Shown one piece after another: positions 17,822 through 27,143 of a stretch of DNA of 64,000 bases. The translations under genes and the position numbers were made by a program. The notes beneath the pieces are model-generated. The model had not been told where the DNA came from, ran no database searches, and saw only the letters and a list, made by a program, of their open reading frames with translations. This stretch comes from Falsirhodobacter sp. 20TX0035 (GTDB lineage: Bacteria > Pseudomonadota > Alphaproteobacteria > Rhodobacterales > Rhodobacteraceae): NCBI RefSeq assembly GCF_028307215.1, contig NZ_JAQMHV010000008.1, forward strand, positions 1 through 64,000. The letters are read 5' to 3'. Positions within the stretch are counted from its first letter, which is position 1; each line of letters starts with the position of its first letter.

Positions 17822-18712
17822 TCAGTCGGATGCCGCATAGTTTCGCGCGGCCTGCCAGACCTTTTCGGGCAGCACCCGCGCGCGTTCGCGGTCGCGATAC
17901 AGGCGGATCTCCATTGGCAGTTCCGGGGCCACGACCACCAGCCGGCCCGACGCGATCTCGTCCGCGGCCAGGCTGCGGGGCAGCCAGGCGATACCATGGC
18001 CTTCCAGCGCCATGAACTTCATCGCCTCGGCCATCGAATTCTCGTTGATATGGGCGATAAAGGTGTCGGGCGCCCCCGGCTGGCTTTGCGCGACCGAGGC
18101 GAGGAGGCCAAGGAACGAGCCCTTGGAATATTGCAGCATCGGCAGCCGCTCCCCCGCCGCGCGCCAGCCCTCGATCCGGGCGGCGCTGGCGACGGCGGCC
18201 AGACGATCCTCACCTACCTTCAGGAAGGGAAAGCGCGCGGGGTCCAGCGGCACGGGCACGCTGGGATGGTGAAAGGTCAGCATGAAGTCGTAACCGCCTT
18301 CCACCAGCGCCTGCAGGCAGATGGCGTAGTTGTCGGGCAGAACCCGGCTGGCCACGTCGCCAAGCGTGCCGCGCAACTCGTTCAGCCAGCGCGGCAGGAA
18401 CGTCATGGACAGGGTGTGCAGCGCCGCTATGCCGATGGTGGGCGGCAGACCCGCCTTGCGCCCGCCCAGGTTGGCGCGCCCCTGATGCGCCAGACGCACG
18501 ATCTCCTCGGCGGTTTCGCGAAAGGCGCGGCCGTCCGGCGTCAGCGTGACGGGATAGGTGCCGCGGTCGATCAAGTCGGCACCCAGCCACACCTCCAGCG
18601 ACCGGATGCGGCGGCTGAAGGCCGATTGCGTCACGTTGCGCGCCTCGGCCGAGCGGGAGAAGCTGCGCATCTCCGCCAGGCTGAGGAAGTCTTCGAGCCA
18701 TTTCAGCTCCAC
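17822..18712 (-). CDS. LysR-family transcriptional regulator
   Basis: A 296-residue regulator. The N-terminal winged helix (residues 1-60) reads WLEDFLSLAEMRSFSRSAEARNVTQSAFSRRIRSLE, followed by the periplasmic-binding-protein-like effector domain. The start is GTG at 18712, with AAAGGAT 8 bases ahead, and gives the canonical MELKWLEDF N-terminus. It sits within the leftward run transporter - amidohydrolase - LysR - aspA, so it probably controls this cluster. No clear T-N11-A box could be singled out. Confidence 0.88.
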   Translation of the reverse strand: MELKWLEDFLSLAEMRSFSRSAEARNVTQSAFSRRIRSLEVWLGADLIDRGTYPVTLTPDGRAFRETAEEIVRLAHQGRANLGGRKAGLPPTIGIAALHTLSMTFLPRWLNELRGTLGDVASRVLPDNYAICLQALVEGGYDFMLTFHHPSVPVPLDPARFPFLKVGEDRLAAVASAARIEGWRAAGERLPMLQYSKGSFLGLLASVAQSQPGAPDTFIAHINENSMAEAMKFMALEGHGIAWLPRSLAADEIASGRLVVVAPELPMEIRLYRDRERARVLPEKVWQAARNYAASD

Positions 18713-18772
18713 CGCCGGATCCTTTCGCTGCCCCGCGCCTTCATGCGCCGCCGCGGGGCAAGGGTCCAGCCG

Positions 18773-19942
18773 TCAGATCACGAGCGAGACCCAGTAGGCC
18801 ACCCCCGTCGGGATGATCCGGTCGTTGAAGTCGTAATGCGGCGTGTGGACGAAAGGCGCATCCTCGCCGATGCCGATCATGATCATCGCGCCGGGGCGGG
18901 CTTCCAGCATGAACGAGAAGTCTTCGGACCCGGTGTGGCGGGGGCCGTTGCCGTCGACCCGCCCTTCGCCCACCACCTGTGCGGCAGCGGCCACAGCGCG
19001 ATCGGTCGCCGCCGGATCGTTGATCAGCGGGGGATAGCGGCGGATGTAGACGGGCTCTGCCGTGCAGCCATAGGCGGCCGCATGGGCATGGGCCAGTTCG
19101 GCCAGACGACGCTCCACCAGATCGCGGATCTCGGGGCGGTAGCTGCGGGCGGTGCCCTTCACGAAGACGGTGTCGGGGATGATGTTCGGCGCGCCGGGCG
19201 CGCCCGCCGCAAGATGGCCCACGCTGATCACCGCGGAATCGACCGCCGCGATGTTGCGCCCGATGATCGACTGCACGCCCAGCACGAAATGCGCGGCCGG
19301 CACGGTGGGATCGGTCGCCAGATGCGGGGCCGCGCCCCCATGACCCCCGGTGCCGACAAAGGTCACCTGCCAGGTGTCGCCCGCCGCCATGTAGGGGCCG
19401 GGCGCGGTGGCGAAATCGCCCACGGGACGCCCCGCCTCGTTGTGCATGCCATAGACGGCGTCCACCGGGAACCGCTCGAACAGGCCGTCCGCCAGCATCT
19501 CGCGCCCGCCGCCCAAGCCTTCCTCGGCCGGCTGGAAGATGAAATGCACAGTGCCCGCGAAATCGCGATGTTCGGACAGGTAACGCGCCGCCCCCAGCAG
19601 CATCGTGGTGTGCCCGTCATGCCCGCAGGCGTGCATCTTGCCGGGGATGGTGGAGGCGTAGGGCAGCCCCGTCTTTTCCGTCAGGGGCAGCGCGTCCAGA
19701 TCCGCGCGCAGCCCGATCGACCGGTTGCCCGGCAGGTTGCCCCGCAGGGTGCCCACGACGCCGGTCCTGCCGACGCCCTCATGGACCTCGATCCCCCAGC
19801 CGCGCAGCTTTTCGGCCACAAGGGCGGCGGTCCGCACCTCCTCGAACCCGAGTTCGGGATGGGCGTGGATGTCGTGGCGGATGGCCACCAGCTCGTCCAT
19901 GTAGGTGTCGACGACCTTCAGGATGTCGGAACGCGATGTCAT
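18773..19942 (-). CDS. M20 family amidohydrolase (hippurate hydrolase-like)
   Basis: A 389-residue zinc metallohydrolase removing an acyl group from an N-acyl amino acid or related amide. Metal-binding motifs are HACGHDGHT (about residues 103-111), the catalytic Glu pair in QPAEEGLGG, and the C-terminal HTGSEDFSFM. A dimerisation domain occupies about 185-295. Its start overlaps the stop of the upstream MHS transporter (ATGA), so uptake and hydrolysis are coupled. Paralogues include HipO, IAA-amino-acid hydrolases and N-acetyldiaminopimelate deacetylase. With aspartase in the same cluster an N-acyl-aspartate is an attractive but unproven substrate. Confidence 0.88.
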   Translation of the reverse strand: MTSRSDILKVVDTYMDELVAIRHDIHAHPELGFEEVRTAALVAEKLRGWGIEVHEGVGRTGVVGTLRGNLPGNRSIGLRADLDALPLTEKTGLPYASTIPGKMHACGHDGHTTMLLGAARYLSEHRDFAGTVHFIFQPAEEGLGGGREMLADGLFERFPVDAVYGMHNEAGRPVGDFATAPGPYMAAGDTWQVTFVGTGGHGGAAPHLATDPTVPAAHFVLGVQSIIGRNIAAVDSAVISVGHLAAGAPGAPNIIPDTVFVKGTARSYRPEIRDLVERRLAELAHAHAAAYGCTAEPVYIRRYPPLINDPAATDRAVAAAAQVVGEGRVDGNGPRHTGSEDFSFMLEARPGAMIMIGIGEDAPFVHTPHYDFNDRIIPTGVAYWVSLVI

Positions 19943-21243
19943 TGCAGGTTCCCTTTCGCCGCTGGCGGGCGCAGCTTCCACAGGGCCACGATGGTGACCG
20001 CGTTCGTCGCGATCAGGTACCAGGCCAGCGCCATCGGGTCGCCCGTCACGTCCAGCAGCCACGTCACGACCAGCTGCGCCGTGCCGCCGAAGATCGTCAC
20101 GCCAAGCGCATAGGTGATCGACAGGCCCGAGGTGCGGACCGCGCGCGGGAAGCATTCGGGCAGCGCGATGATGCCGACGGCCCCGCTCATCGCCTGGAAC
20201 AGCGCAAGGACGGCGATGATCGCGAAGATCGTTCCGGCCTGCGATGTGGTGGTGATCACGTAGAAGCCCGGCACCGTCAGCAGCACGAAGACGATGCGCG
20301 GCACGACCATGATCAGCCGGCGGCCGTAACGATCGGACAGCCAGCCGCCCAGCAGCGCCGCGCCGAACACCACGGCCCCGCTGACCGCGCCGATCAGCAT
20401 TGCCGTCTGCGCCGGCAGGCCCAGCGTGTGCATGGCATAGGTCGTCATGTACTTGCCGACGATGTAGTTGGAGATGGTGCCCCCCATGATCGACAGGATG
20501 CCCAGCAGGATCAGCTTCCAGTGGTCGCGCAGCAGCGATTCCAGCACCGCGCCCGAGGTTTCGTGACGCTCATGCGCGTCCGTCGTCTCCTCCATGTGGC
20601 GGCGGATGTAGAAGCCGAGGGGGCCGATCAGCATCCCGAACAGGAACGGCACGCGCCAGCCCCAGCTGTTCATCGCCTCGGGCGACAGGGCGGAGGCGAG
20701 GGTGTAGCCCATGACGCAGGCGACAAAGGTCGCAAGGCCCTGGCTCGCATATTGCCACGCGCCGAACAGCCCGCGGCGTCCTGCCGGCGCGGCCTCGACC
20801 AGATAGGTCGTCGCGGCGCCCATCTCTCCGCCGGCCGAGAAGCCCTGCAGAAGGCGCGCCAGCACCACCAGCGCCGGGGCCAGCAGCCCGATCTGGTCGT
20901 AAGAAGGGGTCAGGCCGAGGATGCCAGTCCCGACGGCCATCAGCGCCATGGTCAGGGTCAGCGCGGCCTTGCGGCCCTTGCGGTCGGCATAGGCGCCGAT
21001 GATGATCCCGCCCAGGGGGCGCATCAGGAAGCCCACGCCAAAGGTCGCGAGCGTCAGCATCAGCTGCCCCGAGGCGGAGGCGACGGGAAAGAACACGCGG
21101 CCGATCATCACGGCGAACAGCGCATAAACCGTGAAATCGAAGAATTCGAGGAAATTGCCCGTGACCGCGGCCACCAGCGCCTTGCGCGAGATCTTCTTTT
21201 CACCGGCCGGAATCTGATCCGGGGTGGATGCTGAAAGTGACAC
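19939..21243 (-). CDS. MFS transporter, metabolite:H+ symporter (MHS) family
   Basis: A 434-residue symporter with about 12 transmembrane helices. Family signs are GNFLEFFDFTVYALFAVMIG in helix 1, GAYADRKGRKAALT between helices 2 and 3, and ARLLQGFSAGGEMGAATTYL in helix 4. The start is GTG 21243 with GGAGGG seven bases ahead; no suitable ATG exists near it. It is the first gene of the leftward cluster with the M20 hydrolase and shares a 108-base intergenic region with a divergent LysR gene. It probably imports the amide or acylated amino acid used by that enzyme. Confidence 0.88.
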   Translation of the reverse strand: MSLSASTPDQIPAGEKKISRKALVAAVTGNFLEFFDFTVYALFAVMIGRVFFPVASASGQLMLTLATFGVGFLMRPLGGIIIGAYADRKGRKAALTLTMALMAVGTGILGLTPSYDQIGLLAPALVVLARLLQGFSAGGEMGAATTYLVEAAPAGRRGLFGAWQYASQGLATFVACVMGYTLASALSPEAMNSWGWRVPFLFGMLIGPLGFYIRRHMEETTDAHERHETSGAVLESLLRDHWKLILLGILSIMGGTISNYIVGKYMTTYAMHTLGLPAQTAMLIGAVSGAVVFGAALLGGWLSDRYGRRLIMVVPRIVFVLLTVPGFYVITTTSQAGTIFAIIAVLALFQAMSGAVGIIALPECFPRAVRTSGLSITYALGVTIFGGTAQLVVTWLLDVTGDPMALAWYLIATNAVTIVALWKLRPPAAKGNLQ

Positions 21244-21351
21244 GTGAACTCCCTCCGTGCTTATTTTATTATGGGAAGGGGTCATAAACCGGGTTCCGCA
21301 ACCGCCATAATGAAATTAAGCCGGCCCCACATAACCTGTGGGTTGGGATTG

Positions 21352-22314
21352 ATGCCGAACAGACACGACTGGAACAACCGGGTGAAGCTGCGCCACCTGC
21401 GCGCGGTGCTGGCCATCGTCGATTGCGGGGGCATCACGGCGGCGGCGTCGCGGCTTCTGGTGTCGCAGGCCGCGATCTCCAAGACGGTGGCCGAGGTGGA
21501 GGAGACGCTGGCCATCAAGATCTTCCAGCGGCAGGGGCGCGCGCTGGTTCCGACGGTGGCGGGCGAGCGATTCATCGACGCGGCCCGCAAGATTTCGGTC
21601 CAGATCAACAACCTGGGCGAGGAGCTGGACCTGCTGACACAAGGCGGCGACCGCATCCTGCGCGTTGGGCTTCAGGCCGTCACGGCGCACGAGCTGTTCA
21701 TCCGCGCCGCCGCGCGGGTGGGCCTGAACCAGCCGGACGTGCGGATCCAGCTGCGGGAAGGCCACCTCGATGGCCTGATGCAGGATCTGCGGGCCGGGCG
21801 GCTGGACCTTGTCTTCGGGCGCATCGTGCCCGGCTTGTGCGCGGGACTGCACCAGCTGCCGCTTCTGCACAGCGCGGCCTCCAGCGTCGTCGCTTCGCCC
21901 GATCATCCGATCCTGTCGATGGAAAACCCGCGCTGGCCGGACCTTCTGATGCATCCATGGGTGCTGCCGCTTCCCGAAACGCCCCTGCGCAGCCATTTCG
22001 ACGCGCTCGTGTCGCAGCAGCTGACCGGGCGCGTGCGCTGCGTGTTCGAGACGACGTCCCTCCCCTCCATCCTTGCCCTGCTGCACAGCATGCCGCTTCT
22101 GGCGCTGGTCCCGCAAACCGCCGCCCGCGGGTGGCAGGACGGGGGACAGGCCGCGATGCTCGACATGACGTTCCAGCCGCAAAGCGAGCCTCTCGGCCTC
22201 GTCTGGGGCGATCAGGGTGAAGCCCAGCCCCTGCTGCGACTGCTCCGGACGGAACTGGCGGAACAGTCGGCGACGTCACCGCTGTCATGGCGTGGGCCGG
22301 CGGGTCGACCGTGA
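21352..22314 (+). CDS. LysR-family transcriptional regulator
   Basis: A 320-residue regulator starting near ATG 21352 (MPNRHDWNNRVKLRHL). The helix-turn-helix RHLRAVLAIVDCGGITAAASRLLVSQAAISKTVAEVEE and effector domain resemble the GbpR/PcaQ-like branch that controls catabolic genes. It is divergent from the MHS transporter and likely regulates that cluster. The ribosome binding site (GGGATTG) is weak; upstream starts at 21310 or 21244 remain possible but add sequence outside the family. Confidence 0.85.
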   Translation: MPNRHDWNNRVKLRHLRAVLAIVDCGGITAAASRLLVSQAAISKTVAEVEETLAIKIFQRQGRALVPTVAGERFIDAARKISVQINNLGEELDLLTQGGDRILRVGLQAVTAHELFIRAAARVGLNQPDVRIQLREGHLDGLMQDLRAGRLDLVFGRIVPGLCAGLHQLPLLHSAASSVVASPDHPILSMENPRWPDLLMHPWVLPLPETPLRSHFDALVSQQLTGRVRCVFETTSLPSILALLHSMPLLALVPQTAARGWQDGGQAAMLDMTFQPQSEPLGLVWGDQGEAQPLLRLLRTELAEQSATSPLSWRGPAGRP

Positions 22315-22655
22315 CACCCCCTGCGAAAGCGCCGCAATCTTCACCAGTCGGGCCCGTTGCCGCTCGAAGACAACCCTCACTCGCGGACGATGCTGCTGGA
22401 CGTGGAGGCCGGGCCCGGTGGCGGACCTTCGGCCAGACGTCGGATGGCCTCTACGATCTACGATGATCCGCTGCCCCTCGCTTGGTCGCGGCGCCTGCCT
22501 TTTGGAAAAGGCAGGGAGGCCCTTCATGATCCGTTGCGGTCACTTTCACCTCGATTGCATTGTTTTTGCGCAGAAAATGCGTTGAACGGTGCCCGCCTTT
22601 TGCCCCCTGCCCCTTCGCTCTTGCACCCGGCGGCCAGACATGCCGTGATGCCCGC
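22315..22655 (+). promoter_or_regulatory. Promoter region of nasTS
   Basis: These 341 bases between the LysR gene and nasT contain no protein-like frame. A short AT-rich stretch at about 22545-22580 (TTGCATTGTTTTTGCGCAG) stands out and resembles a loose TGC-N-GCA NtrC-type dyad. Nitrogen control would be logical, but the match is weak and I see no sigma-54 -24/-12 pair. Confidence 0.35.
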
Positions 22656-23240
22656 ATGCAGAAGCGGCTTTCCATCGTTCTTGTTGATCCGGACGAACAT
22701 CGCGCGGCCCCCATCGTGGAGGGGCTGCGCGAGCTTGGCGATCACGACATCCATGTCATCACCGAGGCGCGGGACCTGCCGGCCCGCATCGCCGCGCACC
22801 GGGCGGACATCGTGCTGATCGACCTCGCCAACCCCTCCCGCGACGTGCTGGAGGAACTGGCGCTGGCGTCCGGACCGCTGGACCGCCCGGTCGCGATGTT
22901 CGTCACTCATTCCGACGAAGAGCTGACCCGCGCCGCGATCGAGGCGGGCGTGTCCGCCTATGTCGTGGACGGGCTGCGCGCCGACCGGGTGAAGCCGGTG
23001 CTGGACGCGGCCATCGCCCGGTTCCGCATGTTCCAGCGGATGCGGACCGAGCTGCTGGCGACCCGCGCCGCGCTGGAGGAGCGCAAGGTCATCGACCGCG
23101 CCAAGGCGATCCTGATGCGCGCCCGCGGGATCGAGGAGGAGGCCGCCTATGCCCTGCTGCGCAAGACCGCGATGGATCAGGGCAAGCGGATCGGCGACAT
23201 CGCGCAGCAGATCGTCATGGCGGCAGGCCTTCTGATATGA
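22656..23240 (+). CDS. nasT: ANTAR-domain RNA-binding antiterminator NasT
   Basis: A 194-residue cytoplasmic regulator. The N-terminal pseudo-receiver (1-120) begins LSIVLVDPDEHRAAPIVEGL. The C-terminal ANTAR three-helix domain (about 133-190) reads ALEERKVIDRAKAILMRARGIEEEAAYALLRKTAMDQGKRIGDIAQQI. NasT binds paired hairpins in nascent leader RNA and prevents termination; NasS holds it inactive until nitrate or nitrite binds. ATG 22656 fits the family N-terminus. nasS starts inside its stop codon (ATGA). A matching two-hairpin leader stands before nirB at 24533. Confidence 0.92.
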   Translation: MQKRLSIVLVDPDEHRAAPIVEGLRELGDHDIHVITEARDLPARIAAHRADIVLIDLANPSRDVLEELALASGPLDRPVAMFVTHSDEELTRAAIEAGVSAYVVDGLRADRVKPVLDAAIARFRMFQRMRTELLATRAALEERKVIDRAKAILMRARGIEEEAAYALLRKTAMDQGKRIGDIAQQIVMAAGLLI

Positions 23241-24412
23241 CCCTCGACCGCATTCGTCTGGGATACGTGCCGCTGACCGACGCGGCCCCAGTCCTCATCG
23301 CGCGCGAAATGGGCTTCGCGGCCGAGGAGGGGCTGGACCTGGATCTTTCGCGCATCGGGGCCTGGGCGCAAAGCCGCGACCTTCTGGGCGCGGGCATGAT
23401 CGACGCCGCGCACATGCTGGTGCCCCTGCCCGTGGCGCAGGCGGTGGGCCTTGGACCGGACCTTCCGGCGATGGATCTGGTGATGGTCCTGTCGCAGGGT
23501 GGGCAGGCGGTGGCCATCAGCCAGACCATCGCCGGCCGGATGCGGGTGGACGGCCATCCCTTTGACTTCGCCGACGCCCGGGCGGCCGGCGCGGCGCTGC
23601 GGCGGGTGGTGCGGGGTCCGCTGCGGGTGGGCGTGCCCTTCCGCTTTTCCACGCAGGCGGAGCTGATGTTCCACTGGCTGGAAGGCTGTGGCTTCGCCGT
23701 GCCCGAAATCCGCGTCGTCACCGTGCCGCCCCCGATGATGGCGGACGCCATCGCGGCGGGGGATGTGGACGCCTTCTGCGTGGGGGAGCCGTGGTGTTCC
23801 TTCGCTGTGGAACGTGGCGTGGCGACGCTTTTGCTGCCGGGGCGGGCGATCTGGGCCGCGCCTCCGGAAAAGGGCCTCGTGCTGCGGCGCGACTTCACCG
23901 AGGCCCGTCCCGACCTGACCGGCCGCCTGATGCGGGCGATCTGGCGCGCCGGCCGCTGGCTGGACGAACCGGAGAACCGGGGCACCGCCGCCGACATCCT
24001 GTCGCGTCCCGAATACCTCAACCTGCCGCCGGAACTGGCCGAACGCGGATTGCGCGGACGCCTGATGATCTCGGCCGCCGGAGAGGTGCGGGAGGACCCG
24101 GATTTCATCGCCTTCCACCGCAACGGCGCGACCTTTCCGTGGAAAAGCCTTGCCGCGCTGTTCGCCGCGCGGATGATCCGGGATCACGGGCTTCCGGCCG
24201 CGCCTGCGATGCAGGCGGCGATGGACTGCTTCCGCACCGACCTTCACCGCGAACATCTGCGCCCGGCCGGGGCGGCGCTGCCGGACGCAGATATTCGCAC
24301 GGAAGGGGCGCTGCCCGCGTCGCGTCCTGTGACGGCGGAACGGGGACAGGTGATTCTGCGCGCCGACGCCTTCTTCGACGGGCGCATCTTCGATCCCCCA
24401 TCCTCAACCTGA
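23237..24412 (+). CDS. nasS: Nitrate/nitrite sensor NasS (NrtA/CmpA-like, no signal peptide)
   Basis: A 391-residue soluble relative of the nitrate-binding protein NrtA. It begins directly with IRLGYVPLTDAAPVLIAREMGF, with no signal peptide, so it stays in the cytoplasm as expected for NasS. Ligand-site regions include GAWAQSRDLLGAGMIDAAHML and CVGEPWCSFAVERG. In studied bacteria NasS sequesters NasT and releases it on binding nitrate or nitrite. Overlap with nasT by four bases implies stoichiometric translation. Confidence 0.92.
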   Translation: MTLDRIRLGYVPLTDAAPVLIAREMGFAAEEGLDLDLSRIGAWAQSRDLLGAGMIDAAHMLVPLPVAQAVGLGPDLPAMDLVMVLSQGGQAVAISQTIAGRMRVDGHPFDFADARAAGAALRRVVRGPLRVGVPFRFSTQAELMFHWLEGCGFAVPEIRVVTVPPPMMADAIAAGDVDAFCVGEPWCSFAVERGVATLLLPGRAIWAAPPEKGLVLRRDFTEARPDLTGRLMRAIWRAGRWLDEPENRGTAADILSRPEYLNLPPELAERGLRGRLMISAAGEVREDPDFIAFHRNGATFPWKSLAALFAARMIRDHGLPAAPAMQAAMDCFRTDLHREHLRPAGAALPDADIRTEGALPASRPVTAERGQVILRADAFFDGRIFDPPSST

Positions 24413-24532
24413 CCTGATTTTGTGCAACCGGCGCGGGGCCTGCATCCTTGCGCCGCAGATGCACGTCTCGGGCATCGCCACGTCGAGGGGGGCTTGAACG
24501 GGCACACGCGGCACGCGCATCCTGACCTTGTC

Positions 24533-24594
24533 GCAGCGCACAACGTCGTGCGCTGCCGGACCGCAAGGATGCGGCCATACCGCGAGGAAGCGGT
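24533..24594 (+). promoter_or_regulatory. Two-hairpin ANTAR (NasT) target and possible terminator in the nirB leader
   Basis: Hairpin P1 (24533-24556) is a perfect 9-bp stem GCAGCGCAC/GTGCGCTGC with hexaloop AACGTC. Four bases later P2 (24561-24574) is CCGC/GCGG with hexaloop AAGGAT. Both loops have A at position 1 and G at position 4, the ANTAR consensus. A third stem ACCGC/GCGGT (24579-24594) follows. Its 5' arm can alternatively pair with the 3' arm of P2 (24571-24574), giving competing structures. The leader ends about 70 bases before the nirB ATG. A classical U-tract is missing, so termination may be weak or Rho-assisted. Confidence 0.75.
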
Positions 24595-24665
24595 GTCTCA
24601 TGGAAAGCCGGCTTAGGCCGCCGCCTTCCGATCGCCGCCTGTCCGTTTCCGTTCTCGGAGTATCC

Positions 24666-27143
24666 ATGTCCGCATCCCCATTCCCGCCGGGCCTTGCCCC
24701 GGCCACCGCCCCCGCACGCCCGAAACTTGTCGTCATCGGCGCGGGCATGGCCTCGGGCCGCATGCTTGAACACCTGCTGGAGGCGGCGCCCGGCCGCTTC
24801 GACATCACTTTGTTCAACGCCGAACCGCGCGGCAACTACAACCGCCTGATGCTGTCCCCGGTGCTGTCCGGTGAAAAGACCTACGCCGAGATCGTCACCC
24901 ATGACGACGCCTGGTATGCCGCCCGCGGCGTGACCTGCCGCTTTGGCGAGGCGGTGACCGCGATCGACCGCGACCGCCGCACCGTCCGCACGGCGCGGGG
25001 CGACACGCCCTATGACGCGCTGGTGATCGCCACCGGCTCCGCGCCCTTCATCCTCCCGGTGCAGGGGCGTGATTTGCCCGGCGTCGTCACCTACCGCGAT
25101 CTGGAGGATACGGAGGCGATGATCGCCACCGGTGTGGCCGGCAAGGACGCCGTGGTGATCGGCGGCGGCCTTCTTGGGCTGGAGGCGGCGGCGGGCATGG
25201 CCGCGCGGGGCGCCCGCGTCACCGTGGTCCACCTGATGGGCCACCTGATGGAACGCCAGCTTGACCCGGCGGCGGGCTACCTGCTGCAGCGCGATCTGGA
25301 ACGCCGGGGCATCACCGTCCACTGCAAGGGCGCGACCAAGGCCATCCTTGGCACCGACCGGGCCGAGGCCGTGCTGCTGGAGGACGGAACCGTCTACCCC
25401 GCCGACCTTGTCTGCATGGCCGTGGGCATCCGCCCCGAAACCCGCCTCGCCACCGATGCAGGGCTGGAGGTGGCGCGGGGTGTCATGGTGGACAGCACGC
25501 TCCGCACCTCGGACCCGCACATCTTCGCGCTTGGCGAATGCGTGGAACATGACGGCCAGCTGTTCGGGCTTGTGGCGCCGCTTTATGACCAGGCGCAAGT
25601 GCTGGCCGCGACCCTTCTGGGGCAGGAAGCGGCCTTCGCCCCGGTGCAGACGGCGACGAAGCTGAAGGTCACGGGTTGCGACCTGTTCAGCGCCGGCGAT
25701 TTCGCCGACGCGCCGGACCGCGAGGACATCGTCTTCCGCGATCCCGGGCGTGGCATCTACAAGCGGCTGGTGCTGAAGGACGACCGCATCCTGGGTGCGG
25801 TGATGTATGGCGACACCGCCGACGGCAGCTGGTTCGCCGGGCTGATGAAGGACGGCACGGACATCCGCGCCACGCGCGACACGCTGATCTTCGGCCCGGG
25901 GGCGGGCAAGGCCGATCCACTGGCCGCCGTTGCCGCGCTTCCCGACGCCGCGGAGATCTGCGGCTGCAACGGCGTGAGCAAGGGCGCCATCGCGGGCGCG
26001 GTCCGGGGCGGCGCCTGCACGCTGGAGGCCGTCCGCACCTGCACCAAGGCCAGCGCGTCCTGCGGGACCTGCACAGGACTGGTGGAACAGGTGATGAAGC
26101 TGACGCTGGGGGACGACTTCGCAGCGCCCGCGCCGGCGGGCATGTGCAAGTGCACCGATCACAGCCACGAGGATGTGCGCCGCCTGATCAAGTCCATGGC
26201 GCTGAAATCCATCCCCGCCGTGATGCAGGAACTGGGGTGGACGACGGCGGGCGGCTGCGCCTCGTGCCGGCCGGCGCTGAACTTCTACCTGCTGGCGGAC
26301 TGGCCGCTGGAGTATCGCGACGACCGGCAAAGCCGCTTCGTGAACGAACGCAACCACGCCAACATCCAGAAGGACGGCACCTATTCCGTCGTGCCGCGCA
26401 TGTGGGGCGGCGTGACCACGCCCGCCGAACTGCGCGCCATCGCCGACGCGGCCGAGAAATATGACGTGCCGATGGTCAAGGTGACGGGCGGCCAGCGCAT
26501 CGACCTTCTGGGCGTCCGGAAAGAGGATCTGCCCCGCATGTGGGCCGACCTGAACGCAGCCGGGATGGTGTCGGGCCACGCCTATTCCAAGGGCCTGCGC
26601 ACCGTGAAGACCTGCGTGGGGACCGAATTCTGCCGCTTCGGCACGCAGGATTCGACGGGGTTGGGCATACGGCTCGAAAAGCTCCTCTGGGGCACGTGGA
26701 CGCCGCACAAGGTGAAGCTGGGCGTGTCCGGCTGCCCCCGCAACTGCGCCGAGGCGACGTGCAAGGACGTGGGCATCGTCTGTGTGGAAAGCGGCTATCA
26801 GGTCAGCGTGGCCGGTGCCGCGGGGATGGAGGTGAAGGCGACCGAACTGATCGCCGCCGTTCCGACCGAGGACGAGGCCGTGGAGATCACGACCGCCTTC
26901 ATCCAGCTCTATCGCGAGCATGCCCGCTATCTGGACCGACCCTACAAATGGGTGCCGAAGGTGGGCCTGTCTTGGGTCATTGCGCAGGTGGTGGACGACC
27001 TGCCGAACCGCCGCGCGCTTGTGGCACGGTTCGAGGTCAGCCAGTCCGTCTACCGCCGCGACCCTTGGGCCGAACACGCCCGCCCCGAGGAACGCACGAA
27101 ATGGGGCCCGATGGCCGACCTGTCGCTGGAGGCTGCGGAATGA
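24666..27143 (+). CDS. nirB: Assimilatory nitrite reductase [NAD(P)H], large subunit
   Basis: An 825-residue cytoplasmic enzyme reducing nitrite to ammonium with siroheme. Domains in order: FAD/NAD(P)-binding pyridine-nucleotide oxidoreductase (about 17-310, VVIGAGMASGRM and VVIGGGLLGLEAA); two BFD-like [2Fe-2S] segments (CGCNGVSKG...CGTCTG and CKCTDH...GGCASCRP); ferredoxin-like half repeats; and the siroheme/[4Fe-4S] domain with TCVGTEFCRFG and SGCPRNCAEATC. Start ATG 24666 follows CGGAG; an upstream extension to 24528 would overlap the RNA hairpins and is rejected. nirD overlaps its stop. Expression is likely under NasT antitermination. Confidence 0.95.
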   Translation: MSASPFPPGLAPATAPARPKLVVIGAGMASGRMLEHLLEAAPGRFDITLFNAEPRGNYNRLMLSPVLSGEKTYAEIVTHDDAWYAARGVTCRFGEAVTAIDRDRRTVRTARGDTPYDALVIATGSAPFILPVQGRDLPGVVTYRDLEDTEAMIATGVAGKDAVVIGGGLLGLEAAAGMAARGARVTVVHLMGHLMERQLDPAAGYLLQRDLERRGITVHCKGATKAILGTDRAEAVLLEDGTVYPADLVCMAVGIRPETRLATDAGLEVARGVMVDSTLRTSDPHIFALGECVEHDGQLFGLVAPLYDQAQVLAATLLGQEAAFAPVQTATKLKVTGCDLFSAGDFADAPDREDIVFRDPGRGIYKRLVLKDDRILGAVMYGDTADGSWFAGLMKDGTDIRATRDTLIFGPGAGKADPLAAVAALPDAAEICGCNGVSKGAIAGAVRGGACTLEAVRTCTKASASCGTCTGLVEQVMKLTLGDDFAAPAPAGMCKCTDHSHEDVRRLIKSMALKSIPAVMQELGWTTAGGCASCRPALNFYLLADWPLEYRDDRQSRFVNERNHANIQKDGTYSVVPRMWGGVTTPAELRAIADAAEKYDVPMVKVTGGQRIDLLGVRKEDLPRMWADLNAAGMVSGHAYSKGLRTVKTCVGTEFCRFGTQDSTGLGIRLEKLLWGTWTPHKVKLGVSGCPRNCAEATCKDVGIVCVESGYQVSVAGAAGMEVKATELIAAVPTEDEAVEITTAFIQLYREHARYLDRPYKWVPKVGLSWVIAQVVDDLPNRRALVARFEVSQSVYRRDPWAEHARPEERTKWGPMADLSLEAAE

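Noticed and set aside
22545-22580. NtrC-like site upstream of nasT
   Set aside because: Only the outer TGC/GCA agree with the consensus and no sigma-54 promoter elements were found, so it is mentioned as weak only.
24528-24665. Upstream extension of the nirB frame to 24528
   Set aside because: It would translate through the ANTAR hairpins, lacks a ribosome binding site and adds residues absent from NirB proteins; ATG 24666 has CGGAG ahead.
24105-27077. A 990-residue minus-strand open frame across nirB
   Set aside because: It is a low-complexity His/Arg/Gly-rich shadow of nirB with no domain.
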